NCBI GenBank assembly: GCA_027729865.1
Contig: JAQCBM010000085.1
Coordinates: 1 to 7,812, forward strand
Source of the DNA: Actinomycetota bacterium
GTDB taxonomy: Bacteria > Actinomycetota > Actinomycetes > S36-B12
Direction of reading: 5' to 3'
DNA: 7,812 nucleotides
Positions within the stretch are counted from its first letter, which is position 1. Every line of letters starts with the position of its first letter. The notes below the pieces were generated by a model. The model saw only the letters and a list, made by a program, of their open reading frames with translations. It did no database searches and was not told the DNA's origin. This document shows positions 1-6,726 of the stretch, one piece after another. The position numbers and the translations under genes were made by a program.

Positions 1-1868
1 GACCGGGCGGTTTCCTCGCCGATCTGATCAAGGTCTTCGGCGCGATCGACACCACGTTGCTGATCGCGACCGCACTCGTGGTCGCTGTGATCTTGATCTT
101 CGTTTACCGCAGTCCCTTCCTGTGGTTGATCCCGCTCATCGCTGCCGGTATCGCGCTCTCCACAGCGAGTGCGCTGGTCTATGTCCTCGCGGACAACGAC
201 GTTCTAGTCCTGAACGGACAAAGCCAGGGCATCTTGACGGTGTTGGTCTTCGGTGCCGGCACGGACTACTCACTGTTGTTGGTGAGTAGATATCGCGAGG
301 AACTGCACCATCACCGCGAACACATCGACGCGATCCGACGCGCGATTCGCGGAACGGTCGAACCGATCGTGGCTTCAGGCGCCACAACGTCAATCGGCCT
401 GATGTGCCTGCTACTGAGTGAGTTGAACTCCAACAAGTCCACCGGACCGGTCTCGGCGATCGGTGTTGTTGCCGCGGTGATCGTGATGCTTACGTTTCTC
501 CCGGCACTGCTGGCGATCCCGAGCATCGTGCTGCCGATCCTGGCGTTCCTGGTGCCGACGATCATCGGTCTGGCGATCAGTTTCGTGGTCGACATTCCGC
601 TGCTGCCGTTCGTGGGCACCGGTGGCGTGCTAGCTGCGCTGACGATCCTCGGCTGGATCGTCTTCGGCATCGCGCGCATCAAGGGCAAGGGGCCGTTCAC
701 CCGCGAGCGCTTCCCCTCGGGGAGCTGGGCGTTCTGGCCACGAGTGCCGCGCTTCGGTGAAGAGGACCTGAAGATGTCCGGCGTGTGGGCGAAGATCGCC
801 CGCGGCGTGGGCAGGCGCCCGAAGTTCACCTGGATCGCTACTGCCCTCGCACTGTTGATCCTCGCCGGCTTCAGCACCACGCTGAAGGCCGACGGCGTTG
901 CAACGTCAGAGTCCTTCGTCAACGCATCAGAAGTGGACTCGGTGATCGGTCAGGAGATCCTGGTCGAGAACTTCGACGCCGGTTTGGGTAGCGAAACGTT
1001 CATCACCACCAACGAATCATCGGTGGTGGAGGTGATCGACACCGTCTCCGCCACGCCAGGTGTTGCCGCCGTGCGTTGGTACAACGACGTTCCTCCAGGT
1101 GTGGAGGGTGCCCAGATGGGTGAGCCCAAGGTGGTGGACGGCCGCGTGCTGTTGCTCGCAACGCTGTCTGATCCTCCGGACTCTGAGGCAGCAGAGGCAG
1201 TGATCGGAGATCTGCGTTCCGAGCTCGTGGGTGTGCCGGGGGCAGATGCGCTGGTCGGTGGACCTACTGCGGTGAGTTTCGATATCAACGCAGCCAACCT
1301 GCGCGATCGCAATGTGATCATCCCGCTGGTGTTGCTCGTGATCTCGATCATCTTGATCATCCTGCTGCGATCCTTGGTGGCACCACTGATTCTGATCGGC
1401 ACGGTGATCTTGTCCTTCTTCGCAACGTTGGGTGCGTGCGCGATCGCGTTCAACTACATTTTCGACTTCCCCGGAGCCGATGCGTCGTTCCCGCTGTTCG
1501 CATTTGTCTTCCTTGTTGCGCTGGGCGTGGACTACAACATCTTCTTGATGACGCGTGTGCGCGAGGAGAGCAAGACCATCGGCACCAGGCCGGGCATCCT
1601 GCGCGGTTTGACCGTGACAGGTGGTGTGATCACCAGTGCAGGCATCGTGCTTGCTGCGACCTTCCTCGTGCTGGGCGTGCTGCCGCTCGTTGCGCTGCGT
1701 CAGGTCGGCTTCGCGGTGGCGCTCGGCGTGCTGATCGACGCGTTCATCGTGCGCACCACCCTCGTGCCGGCTCTTGCGTACACGATCGGACGCAAGGTCT
1801 GGTGGCCGAGCGCGCTGTCTCGAGCCGAGCAACCCGCGGATGAACGAAAAGTGGAAGTGCTGACCTAG
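1..1868 (+). CDS. MMPL/RND-family transporter, 5'-truncated by window edge
   Basis: This is a proton-driven inner-membrane exporter of the MMPL/RND superfamily; substrates are typically lipids or hydrophobic compounds, but the substrate here is unknown. The frame is open from base 3 to the TAG at 1866, giving 621 visible residues. A TTG at 57 is not the true start, because in-frame MMPL-like sequence (GGFLADLIKVFGAIDTTLL) precedes it. Both halves of the pseudo-repeat are visible. The first has a TM cluster with GTDYSLLLVSRYREE (Asp codon 264, Tyr codon 267), followed by a periplasmic loop at about 900-1300. The second TM cluster has GVDYNIFLMTRVREE (Asp codon 1530, Tyr 1533). In MmpL3 such Asp-Tyr pairs form the proton relay, and both are intact here. 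Unusually, two extra hydrophobic segments (about 522-590 and 606-677) lie between LPALLAI and WAFWPRVPRFG, where I recall relatives running almost directly from one to the other. Missing N-terminus: TM1 and part of the first periplasmic domain. Family call is strong; substrate is open. Confidence 0.93.
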   Translation, partial: PGGFLADLIKVFGAIDTTLLIATALVVAVILIFVYRSPFLWLIPLIAAGIALSTASALVYVLADNDVLVLNGQSQGILTVLVFGAGTDYSLLLVSRYREELHHHREHIDAIRRAIRGTVEPIVASGATTSIGLMCLLLSELNSNKSTGPVSAIGVVAAVIVMLTFLPALLAIPSIVLPILAFLVPTIIGLAISFVVDIPLLPFVGTGGVLAALTILGWIVFGIARIKGKGPFTRERFPSGSWAFWPRVPRFGEEDLKMSGVWAKIARGVGRRPKFTWIATALALLILAGFSTTLKADGVATSESFVNASEVDSVIGQEILVENFDAGLGSETFITTNESSVVEVIDTVSATPGVAAVRWYNDVPPGVEGAQMGEPKVVDGRVLLLATLSDPPDSEAAEAVIGDLRSELVGVPGADALVGGPTAVSFDINAANLRDRNVIIPLVLLVISIILIILLRSLVAPLILIGTVILSFFATLGACAIAFNYIFDFPGADASFPLFAFVFLVALGVDYNIFLMTRVREESKTIGTRPGILRGLTVTGGVITSAGIVLAATFLVLGVLPLVALRQVGFAVALGVLIDAFIVRTTLVPALAYTIGRKVWWPSALSRAEQPADERKVEVLT

Positions 1869-2470
1869 ACCTGGTCAGCAGAAATCTCCTCGGGCATCGC
1901 GAAGATCGCAGCAACCCGGGCCGCGAAGTCGCGCACGTCGGGAGCGGGTATCGCTTTAACGAAGAATGGCTCGGCGGCGATGAAGGTCTCATTCACCAGC
2001 GGCTGGGGAGCCATGAATTCCGCGGAGGAAGTACTCGAACGGTCCATGTACTCCACCCAGGACTGGTTGTGCAGGAGATAGGCGTCGCGGGCACGCTCGA
2101 TGTCCACGTGCCAGACCGCGATCGGTAGCGCCGCCACCTCCAGACCGGCTGCCGCGATCTCGATCTCGGCAGCCGCAGCGAGTTGCTTGAGTTCGGAGTC
2201 GAGCTTTGCTCTGTCCCCTCCCTCGCTGTGCTCTTCGAAGGCCTCAGTAGCAGCGTCCTGCAGTTCCCCCATAACCGCCTCGGAGGCCTCGACCCGTTCG
2301 AGGAGGGCTTGCATCTCGGCGTTCCGCCAGGCCCAGTCGGCTACGAGCACTCCACCGATGAGCAGCGTGAGCGCGAACACCCCGCCACCGATTACCCAGG
2401 GGATCCAGCGGCGGGTTCGGCGTTCCACGGGCGCTTCGGTCATGACCTCGGCCTGTTCCATGACGACCAT
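1865..2470 (-). CDS. Unrecognised single-pass membrane protein with helical extracytoplasmic domain
   Basis: I do not recognise this family. From ATG 2470 it has 201 residues. A basic cluster (RRTRR, residues 17-21) precedes one hydrophobic segment at about residues 22-44 (WIPWVIGGG...GVLVA), which predicts N-in/C-out topology. After it comes a charged, Ala/Glu-rich, probably helical or coiled-coil stretch (about 45-120). A Trp/Tyr-containing part follows (AVWHVDIERARDAYLLHNQSWVEYMDR) and an acidic tail. The general plan resembles small Mce-associated or secretion-accessory membrane proteins, but no sequence match is claimed. Start is uncertain: ATGs at 2470, 2461 and 2443 are all in frame and none has a good Shine-Dalgarno; the frame stays open to a GTG at 2554, which would run into the divergent gene. 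The stop shares CTAG with the MMPL stop. The divergent neighbour is the 10-methyl fatty acid cassette, so a membrane-lipid role is possible but only inferred. Confidence 0.75.
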   Translation of the reverse strand: MVVMEQAEVMTEAPVERRTRRWIPWVIGGGVFALTLLIGGVLVADWAWRNAEMQALLERVEASEAVMGELQDAATEAFEEHSEGGDRAKLDSELKQLAAAAEIEIAAAGLEVAALPIAVWHVDIERARDAYLLHNQSWVEYMDRSSTSSAEFMAPQPLVNETFIAAEPFFVKAIPAPDVRDFAARVAAIFAMPEEISADQV

Positions 2471-2522
2471 TCTGGGTGATCGGTTCACTTTCGGCCCACG
2501 GAGACCGTTACGGTTATCGCTC
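2471..2522. promoter_or_regulatory. Divergent intergenic region with palindrome and candidate leaderless promoter
   Basis: These 52 bases separate the start of the minus-strand membrane protein from the flavoprotein GTG. They contain a perfect 11-bp palindrome, ACCGTTACGGT (2504-2514). Its right part reads TACGGT (2509-2514), which fits the actinobacterial TANNNT -10 pattern and ends eight bases before GTG 2523. Transcription would then begin at or next to the start codon, giving a leaderless mRNA; this agrees with the absence of a Shine-Dalgarno before GTG 2523. TTCACT (2484-2489) is a weak -35 candidate. A repressor on the palindrome would block the -10 directly and could also affect the divergent gene. 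I see no convincing -10 for the minus strand. All of this is inference from short motifs. Confidence 0.4.
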
Positions 2523-3941
2523 GTGAGTGTGGACTCGGTCAGCACGGCGGCCACCGATTGGCGTACCCGCTATGACGGATACGTGGCCGATCTGCGCCGG
2601 CAACTAGCTGCGCTGCCCGGCGACAAGCCGCTGCGCCTGGCTAAGAAGACCTCGAATCTGTTCCGCCCCCGCGCTGATTCACCAGTGGATCGGCTCGACG
2701 TCACGGCTTTCGACGGTGTGCTGCACGTGGATCCACTCACGCAGACCGCCGAAGTCTTAGGCATGACCACGTACGAGCACCTCGTCCAGGCCACCCTGCC
2801 CTACGGCCTGATGCCGATGTGCGTGCCGCAACTGAAGACCATCACGTTAGGCGGCGCTGTGACCGGGCTCGGTATCGAGAGCGCAAGTTTCCGGCTCGGG
2901 CTGCCGCACGAGTCGGTGATCGAGATGGACATCCTCACCGGTGATGGTGAAGTCCTGACCGTCTCGCCTGCCGAAGATGACCCTCATCGCGATCTGTTCT
3001 TCGGCTTCGCGAACTCCTACGGCTCCTTGGGTTACGCGCTCCGTTTGAAGATCGAGCTCGAACCGACTAAGCCGTTCGTGCACCTTCGCCACCTGCGCTT
3101 CGACACCGCCGAGGAGATGACCCGGGTGCTCACGGAGGTCTCCGCGTCGCACGAATACGACGGTCACCGCGTGGACTTCCTTGATGGGACTGTGTTCTCC
3201 CCCAGCGAGCAGTACCTAACGCTCGGTGAGATGGTCGGGCGATTGCCGGAAGGTCTAACACTGAGCGACTACACCGGCATGAACATCTACTACCGGTCCA
3301 TCCAAAGCAAGACCGAGGACGTCCTGACCATTCACGACTATCTGTGGCGCTGGGACACCGACTGGTTCTGGTGCTCGCGCGCCTTCGGAACGCAAAAGCC
3401 CGCGATCCGTAAGTGGTGGCCGAAGTCCAAACTGCGAAGTGACTTCTACTGGAAGCTCATCGCCGTTGATCGCAAATACAACATCGCCGCGCGCACCGAT
3501 TCACTGCGCAAACGCCCAGCACGCGAGCAAGTGGTTCAAGACATCGAGGTTCCCGCGGATCGGCTGGCGGAGTTCTTGGACTTCTTCCACAAGGAAGTAG
3601 GAATCGAACCGATCTGGGTGTGTCCGCTCAAGCAGCGTGATCCGAACGCGCGCTGGCCGCTGTACGAGTTCGATGCGCAGACGCTGTACGTGAACGTGGG
3701 TTTTTGGTCGACGGTCCCGCTGCCCGACGGCGTAGATCCGGATGAAGGTCGCGTGAACCGGCGCATTGAGGAAGTCGTGTCCGAACTCGACGGACGCAAG
3801 TCTCTGTACTCGACGGCGTTCTACGACCGCGACTCGTTCTGGTCGATCTACGGCGGCAATGAATATGAGCGGCTCAAAAAGGAATACGACCCCAACGGCC
3901 GATTGTTGGGTCTGTACGAGAAAGTGGTGGAAAGGCGATGA
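2523..3941 (+). CDS. bfaA: FAD-dependent oxidoreductase of 10-methyl fatty acid synthesis (BfaA/TmsA type)
   Basis: A flavoprotein of the FAD-binding PCMH type related to DHCR24/DWF1 sterol reductases and to M. tuberculosis Rv0449c. In BfaA/TmsA systems it reduces the 10-methylene fatty acyl chain, made by the partner methyltransferase, to the 10-methyl (tuberculostearic) product, probably with NADPH. It is 472 residues from GTG 2523. The N-terminus has RLAKKTSNLFRPR (38-50), typical of the group. The flavin-domain signature TLGGAVTGLGIESAS (108-122) matches the GG..(M/T)G.GIESSS pattern of DHCR24, followed by DILTGDGEVL and NSYGSLGYALRLKIEL. Start choice: the frame is open upstream to 2100, but that part is antisense to the membrane gene and not family-like. 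GTG 2523, GTG 2529 and ATG 2460 are the options; 2523 fits the family N-terminus and the possible leaderless promoter. It overlaps the methyltransferase by four bases (ATGA), so the two are co-translated. Confident on family, slightly less on precise reaction. Confidence 0.88.
   Translation: MSVDSVSTAATDWRTRYDGYVADLRRQLAALPGDKPLRLAKKTSNLFRPRADSPVDRLDVTAFDGVLHVDPLTQTAEVLGMTTYEHLVQATLPYGLMPMCVPQLKTITLGGAVTGLGIESASFRLGLPHESVIEMDILTGDGEVLTVSPAEDDPHRDLFFGFANSYGSLGYALRLKIELEPTKPFVHLRHLRFDTAEEMTRVLTEVSASHEYDGHRVDFLDGTVFSPSEQYLTLGEMVGRLPEGLTLSDYTGMNIYYRSIQSKTEDVLTIHDYLWRWDTDWFWCSRAFGTQKPAIRKWWPKSKLRSDFYWKLIAVDRKYNIAARTDSLRKRPAREQVVQDIEVPADRLAEFLDFFHKEVGIEPIWVCPLKQRDPNARWPLYEFDAQTLYVNVGFWSTVPLPDGVDPDEGRVNRRIEEVVSELDGRKSLYSTAFYDRDSFWSIYGGNEYERLKKEYDPNGRLLGLYEKVVERR
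3929..3935 (+). promoter_or_regulatory. Internal Shine-Dalgarno of the methyltransferase gene
   Basis: GGAAAGG sits inside the last codons of the flavoprotein gene, just before ATG 3938. With the ATGA stop/start overlap it points to coupled translation and near-equal output of the two enzymes. Confidence 0.6.
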
Positions 3942-5197
3942 AACTCGCAGACGCATTCTCCAAGATCATCACCCCCGATCGCCGGGTGAGTTTTCGTGCC
4001 TACGACGGCTCTACTGCCGGACCGCAGGACAACGACGTCATATTGGAGATCCGTAGCCCGCGCGCCGTTCAGTTCCTCGCGGGTGCTCCCTCTCAGCTCG
4101 GCCTCGCCCGGGCCTACGTCAGTGGCGATCTCGAGATCATCGGCGACGCCTACACGGCGCTTAGCCGCATGTATCCGCTCGATACCTCCCACCTGACATG
4201 GCGCGACAAGCTCGAACTCGCCAAGGCTTTCGGTCCGCATGCACTCAAGCGCCCCACACCGCCTCCGCAGGAACGCAAGTTGAGTGGACGTCGTCATTCC
4301 AAGAGCCGGGATGCCGATGCCATTCATCACCACTACGACGTCAGCAACCGCTTTTACCGCTGGGTGCTCGGACCCTCGATGGCCTACACCTGCGCGGTAT
4401 TCCCCACCGCGGACGCGTCATTGGAGATCGCACAGGAAGAAAAGTTCGACCTCGTGTGCCGCAAACTCGGACTGCAACCGGGCATGCGCCTTCTAGACGT
4501 GGGCTGTGGTTGGGGTGGCATGGTGCTGCACGCGGTCAAGAACTACGGCGTTACCGCGATCGGTGTCACGTTGTCTCAGCAGCAGGCCGAGTGGGGCCAA
4601 CAGGCGATCGCCGACGCCGGGCTCGAGGGACAGGCCCAGATCCGCTTCAGTGACTACCGCGATGTCCCCGAAACACAGTTCGATGCGGTGTCCTCGATCG
4701 GCCTGACCGAACACATCGGTCGGGCGAACTATCCGTCGTACTTCACATTCCTCTACGGAAAACTCCGCGAGGAGGGTCGGATGCTCAACCACACGATCAC
4801 GCGGCCCAACGATGCCGAGCCCACGCACTACCGCACGAGCTTCATCAACCGATACGTGTTCCCCGACGGGGAGTTGTCCGGACCGGGCCACATCATGAGC
4901 GCGATGAACTCAGCGGGCTTCGAGATTCGTCACGAGGAGAACCTGCGCGAACACTACGCGCTCACGCTCAAGCACTGGTGCGAGAACCTCGAGGACCACT
5001 GGGACGAGGCCGTTGCCGAAGCCGGTCTGGGCACCGCACGTGTGTGGCGGTTGTACATGGCGGCATCACGTCTGGGATTCGACATCGACACCATCCAGTT
5101 GCACCAAACCCTGGGTGTGAAACTCGGTCCCGGTGGCAAGTCGGGGATGCCGCTGCGCCCGGACTTCACCCGCGCGGCGAGTTTCGTCGGCGTCTAG
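3938..5197 (+). CDS. bfaB: SAM-dependent fatty acid methyltransferase, CFA-synthase family (BfaB/TmsB/UfaA1 type)
   Basis: It transfers a methyl group from S-adenosylmethionine to the double bond of an oleoyl chain in phospholipid, giving the 10-methylene intermediate of tuberculostearic acid; cyclopropanation is the alternative chemistry in this family. It has 419 residues, longer than E. coli Cfa and similar to UfaA1. Features in order: an N-terminal lipid-binding-type domain (1-100); a Pro/basic linker (about 104-124); HHYDVSNRFY (131-140); the SAM motif LLDVGCGWGGM (185-195); and GLTEHIG (255-261). Residues lining the bicarbonate site of E. coli Cfa align by eye: C152 (YTCAVF), E258, H285 (LNHTI) and Y340. 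The catalytic site therefore looks complete. The flavoprotein partner immediately upstream favours 10-methyl chain synthesis over cyclopropanes. ATG 3938 has GGAAAGG just upstream. The gene ends eight bases before the convergent SDR stop, with no room for a conventional terminator. No third tmsC-like gene follows. Confidence 0.9.
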   Translation: MKLADAFSKIITPDRRVSFRAYDGSTAGPQDNDVILEIRSPRAVQFLAGAPSQLGLARAYVSGDLEIIGDAYTALSRMYPLDTSHLTWRDKLELAKAFGPHALKRPTPPPQERKLSGRRHSKSRDADAIHHHYDVSNRFYRWVLGPSMAYTCAVFPTADASLEIAQEEKFDLVCRKLGLQPGMRLLDVGCGWGGMVLHAVKNYGVTAIGVTLSQQQAEWGQQAIADAGLEGQAQIRFSDYRDVPETQFDAVSSIGLTEHIGRANYPSYFTFLYGKLREEGRMLNHTITRPNDAEPTHYRTSFINRYVFPDGELSGPGHIMSAMNSAGFEIRHEENLREHYALTLKHWCENLEDHWDEAVAEAGLGTARVWRLYMAASRLGFDIDTIQLHQTLGVKLGPGGKSGMPLRPDFTRAASFVGV

Positions 5198-5208
5198 CTA
5201 GTCGCTTA
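5194..5208. other. Convergent gene junction without terminator
   Basis: The methyltransferase TAG (5195-5197) and the SDR TAA (minus, 5206-5208) are separated by eight bases. The stop lies in an 8-bp palindrome, CTAGCTAG (5194-5201). The only nearby hairpin, TTAC-gcct-GTAA (5206-5217), has four pairs and no T-run, so no intrinsic terminator is visible on either strand. Transcripts probably read into the opposing gene or end by Rho. Confidence 0.5.
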
Positions 5209-5979
5209 CGCCTGTAACGGCGATGGAGCCGAGACGTTCAGGCCGCCATCGGCAACCAACGTGGTTCCGGTGATGTAGTCGCCCGCAGGTGAGGCAACGA
5301 ACGCCACGAGTTCGGCAACTTCCTCGGGGGTCTGTAGACGCCCGGCCGGAACAACGGTGGCGACCTGCGCCGGATCGATTCCGTAGCGCTCCATGGCATC
5401 GGTGTGCACGATCCCCGGTGCCACGGCAACTGCGCGAACACCGCGAGATGCCCACTCAGCACCCCACGTTCGCACCAGCGATTCCACGGCAGCTCGCGAA
5501 GCACTCGAGTGCGTCATGCCGGGCATGCCTCTGCTCGGCGTCATCGTGATGCACACGACCTTGCCGTAACCCTGCGGAAGCATCGAGAGCGCGGCGACTT
5601 GGGTGGTCAGGTACCAGGTTGCATCGAGGTTCAACCGCATGACGGCACGAAACCCTTTGGGACTTATCTGCTCAGCGGCAGAGATGAACTGACCTCCTGC
5701 GTTGTTCACCAAGATGTCGAGTGCACCCTGGCCGAGTATTCGAGTGAGTGCTTCATCCACCTGCTCGGCTTCGCGGACATCGGCAACGATCATCTCCACC
5801 GATCCCGCAGGCGCGAGTTCCTTGGTTCCTTCGAGAGTCTCGGCTGTGCGACCTAGGACGTAGACCTTCGCGCCGCGCTCTGCCAGGAGTAGCGCACAGG
5901 CCCGACCGATACCGGTCCCACCCCCGGTCACCAATGCCGTGCGACCTGACAGGGACCAACTTTGCGGTGGCGTGCTCAT
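5206..5979 (-). CDS. SDR oxidoreductase resembling peroxisomal trans-2-enoyl-CoA reductase (PECR-like)
   Basis: A 257-residue, NAD(P)H-dependent short-chain dehydrogenase/reductase with an intact Rossmann cofactor site: TGGGTGIG (18-25), D67 in VADVRE, NNAG (92-95) and N117. The stretch NNAGGQFISAAEQISPKGF (92-110) and the later HSSASRAAV (157-165) recall human PECR (NNGGGQF, SPAEHISSKGW, HSGAARAGV), so trans-2-enoyl-CoA or a similar acyl thioester is the best substrate guess. Oddity: in the usual YxxxK position it has S158 and R162, and the upstream catalytic Ser is replaced by T145. The Tyr-to-Ser change also occurs in 2,4-dienoyl-CoA reductases, so it may reflect a subfamily rather than decay. 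ATG 5979 lies two bases after the ideR stop; a GAGG (5993-5996) is too far upstream for a normal ribosome site, so translational coupling is likely. The C-terminal DGG (244-246) and TGTT region are normal for SDRs. Length is full. Confidence 0.88.
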   Translation of the reverse strand: MSTPPQSWSLSGRTALVTGGGTGIGRACALLLAERGAKVYVLGRTAETLEGTKELAPAGSVEMIVADVREAEQVDEALTRILGQGALDILVNNAGGQFISAAEQISPKGFRAVMRLNLDATWYLTTQVAALSMLPQGYGKVVCITMTPSRGMPGMTHSSASRAAVESLVRTWGAEWASRGVRAVAVAPGIVHTDAMERYGIDPAQVATVVPAGRLQTPEEVAELVAFVASPAGDYITGTTLVADGGLNVSAPSPLQA

Positions 5980-5981
5980 CG

Positions 5982-6674
5982 TCAGCCACGCGCCTCGATC
6001 AAGATGTGTCGGGCTTCTTCACTGGACAGTTCGGCGTACTCCCCGCCGCTGCCGATCATCACGCCTTCGCCTGTTCGGTACGCCTTCACATCAGCACCTG
6101 GTGTTGCACCCACGCGCCGCAACCGCGCCATCACTTGTTCGTCGGTTTGGATTGTTTCCGCCAAGCGGCGCACACGGACGCGGGTCGGCTCGGGCGAAAG
6201 TGCCTTGGGAAGCGGCTCTAGACCATCAAGGCCGACCTCGATTTCACTCGCCTGCGGATCCAGCTCATGCAATCCGGGGATGGGATTGCCGTAGGGACTC
6301 ACCGTCGGGTGGTCGAGCAACTCGAGGATCTTGCGCTCGACCACATCGCTCATCACGTGCTCCCAACGGCATGCCTCGGCGTGGACGTCCTCCCATGGCA
6401 ACTTGAGAACTTCCACGAGCATGCATTCGGCGAGCCGGTGTTTGCGCATCACGCGGACGGCTTCCTGCTCACCGCGATGGGTCAGCTCCAGGTGGCGGTC
6501 CTCATCCACGTACACCAAACCGTCGCGCTCCATCCGTGCGACGGTTTGCGAAACCGTGGGGCCGCTTTGTCCAAGGCGCTCGGCGATGCGGGCACGGAGC
6601 GGCGTGATGCCCTCTTCGCGCAGTTCGTAGATCGTGCGCAGGTACATCTCAGTCGTGTCGATGAGATCACTCAT
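5982..6674 (-). CDS. ideR: Iron-dependent transcriptional repressor, IdeR/DtxR family
   Basis: A metal-activated DNA-binding repressor that shuts off iron uptake and related genes when Fe(II) is bound. The 230 residues from ATG 6674 align with M. tuberculosis IdeR without gaps through the first 110 residues. Winged helix: DTTEMYLRTIYEL (6-18), then PLRARIAERL and recognition helix SGPTVSQTVARMERDGL (37-53). Metal ligands keep IdeR numbering: M10, C102, E105 and H106 for the primary site; H79, E83 and H98 for the ancillary site. E173 and Q176 are probably the C-terminal ligands, shifted by one. Then NPIPGL (130-135) and an SH3/FeoA-like C-terminal domain (about 155-230). The frame is open up to 6752, but ATG 6674 matches the family N-terminus and has AGAGG (6680-6684) five bases upstream. 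It follows sbtB by 52 bases and precedes the SDR by two. A manganese-responsive role is the alternative. No canonical IdeR iron box was seen nearby, but a dyad lies just upstream. Confidence 0.95.
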   Translation of the reverse strand: MSDLIDTTEMYLRTIYELREEGITPLRARIAERLGQSGPTVSQTVARMERDGLVYVDEDRHLELTHRGEQEAVRVMRKHRLAECMLVEVLKLPWEDVHAEACRWEHVMSDVVERKILELLDHPTVSPYGNPIPGLHELDPQASEIEVGLDGLEPLPKALSPEPTRVRVRRLAETIQTDEQVMARLRRVGATPGADVKAYRTGEGVMIGSGGEYAELSSEEARHILIEARG

Positions 6675-6695
6675 GCTCGCCTCTACTTTCCTTGC

Positions 6696-6716
6696 CTGAC
6701 GTCTTCGGATCGTCAG
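6696..6716 (-). promoter_or_regulatory. Inverted repeat between sbtB and ideR, candidate operator
   Basis: CTGACG (6696-6701) and CGTCAG (6711-6716) form a perfect 6-bp dyad with a nine-base spacer, about two helical turns end to end, inside the 52-base gap upstream of ideR. It is not the TTAGGTTAGGCTAACCTAA-type iron box and has no T-run to make it a terminator. It could be an autoregulatory operator, an attenuating hairpin in the operon mRNA, or chance. Confidence 0.35.
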
Positions 6717-6726
6717 ACGCGTAACG

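Noticed and set aside
1338..1365. Short direct repeat of gatcatc/gatcatcc
   Set aside because: It encodes an Ile/Leu-rich transmembrane helix, so the repetition follows from the protein sequence.
1017..1832. Long minus-strand open frame (271 codons) inside the MMPL gene
   Set aside because: Its translation is rich in His, Arg, Gln and Asp in a low-complexity pattern typical of the antisense of a high-GC membrane gene, and the plus strand has clear family motifs.
2100..2522. Upstream extension of the flavoprotein frame
   Set aside because: It is Ser/Ala-rich, opposite the membrane protein gene, and absent from the family N-terminus; it is merely open.
2844..2870. TTAGG-containing stretch as a possible IdeR iron box
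   Set aside because: Only the first half-site and part of the centre match the TTAGGTTAGGCTAACCTAA consensus, and it lies within the flavoprotein coding region.
5206..5217. TTAC-gcct-GTAA hairpin at the end of the SDR gene as a terminator
   Set aside because: Four base pairs and no T-run on either strand are too weak for an intrinsic terminator.
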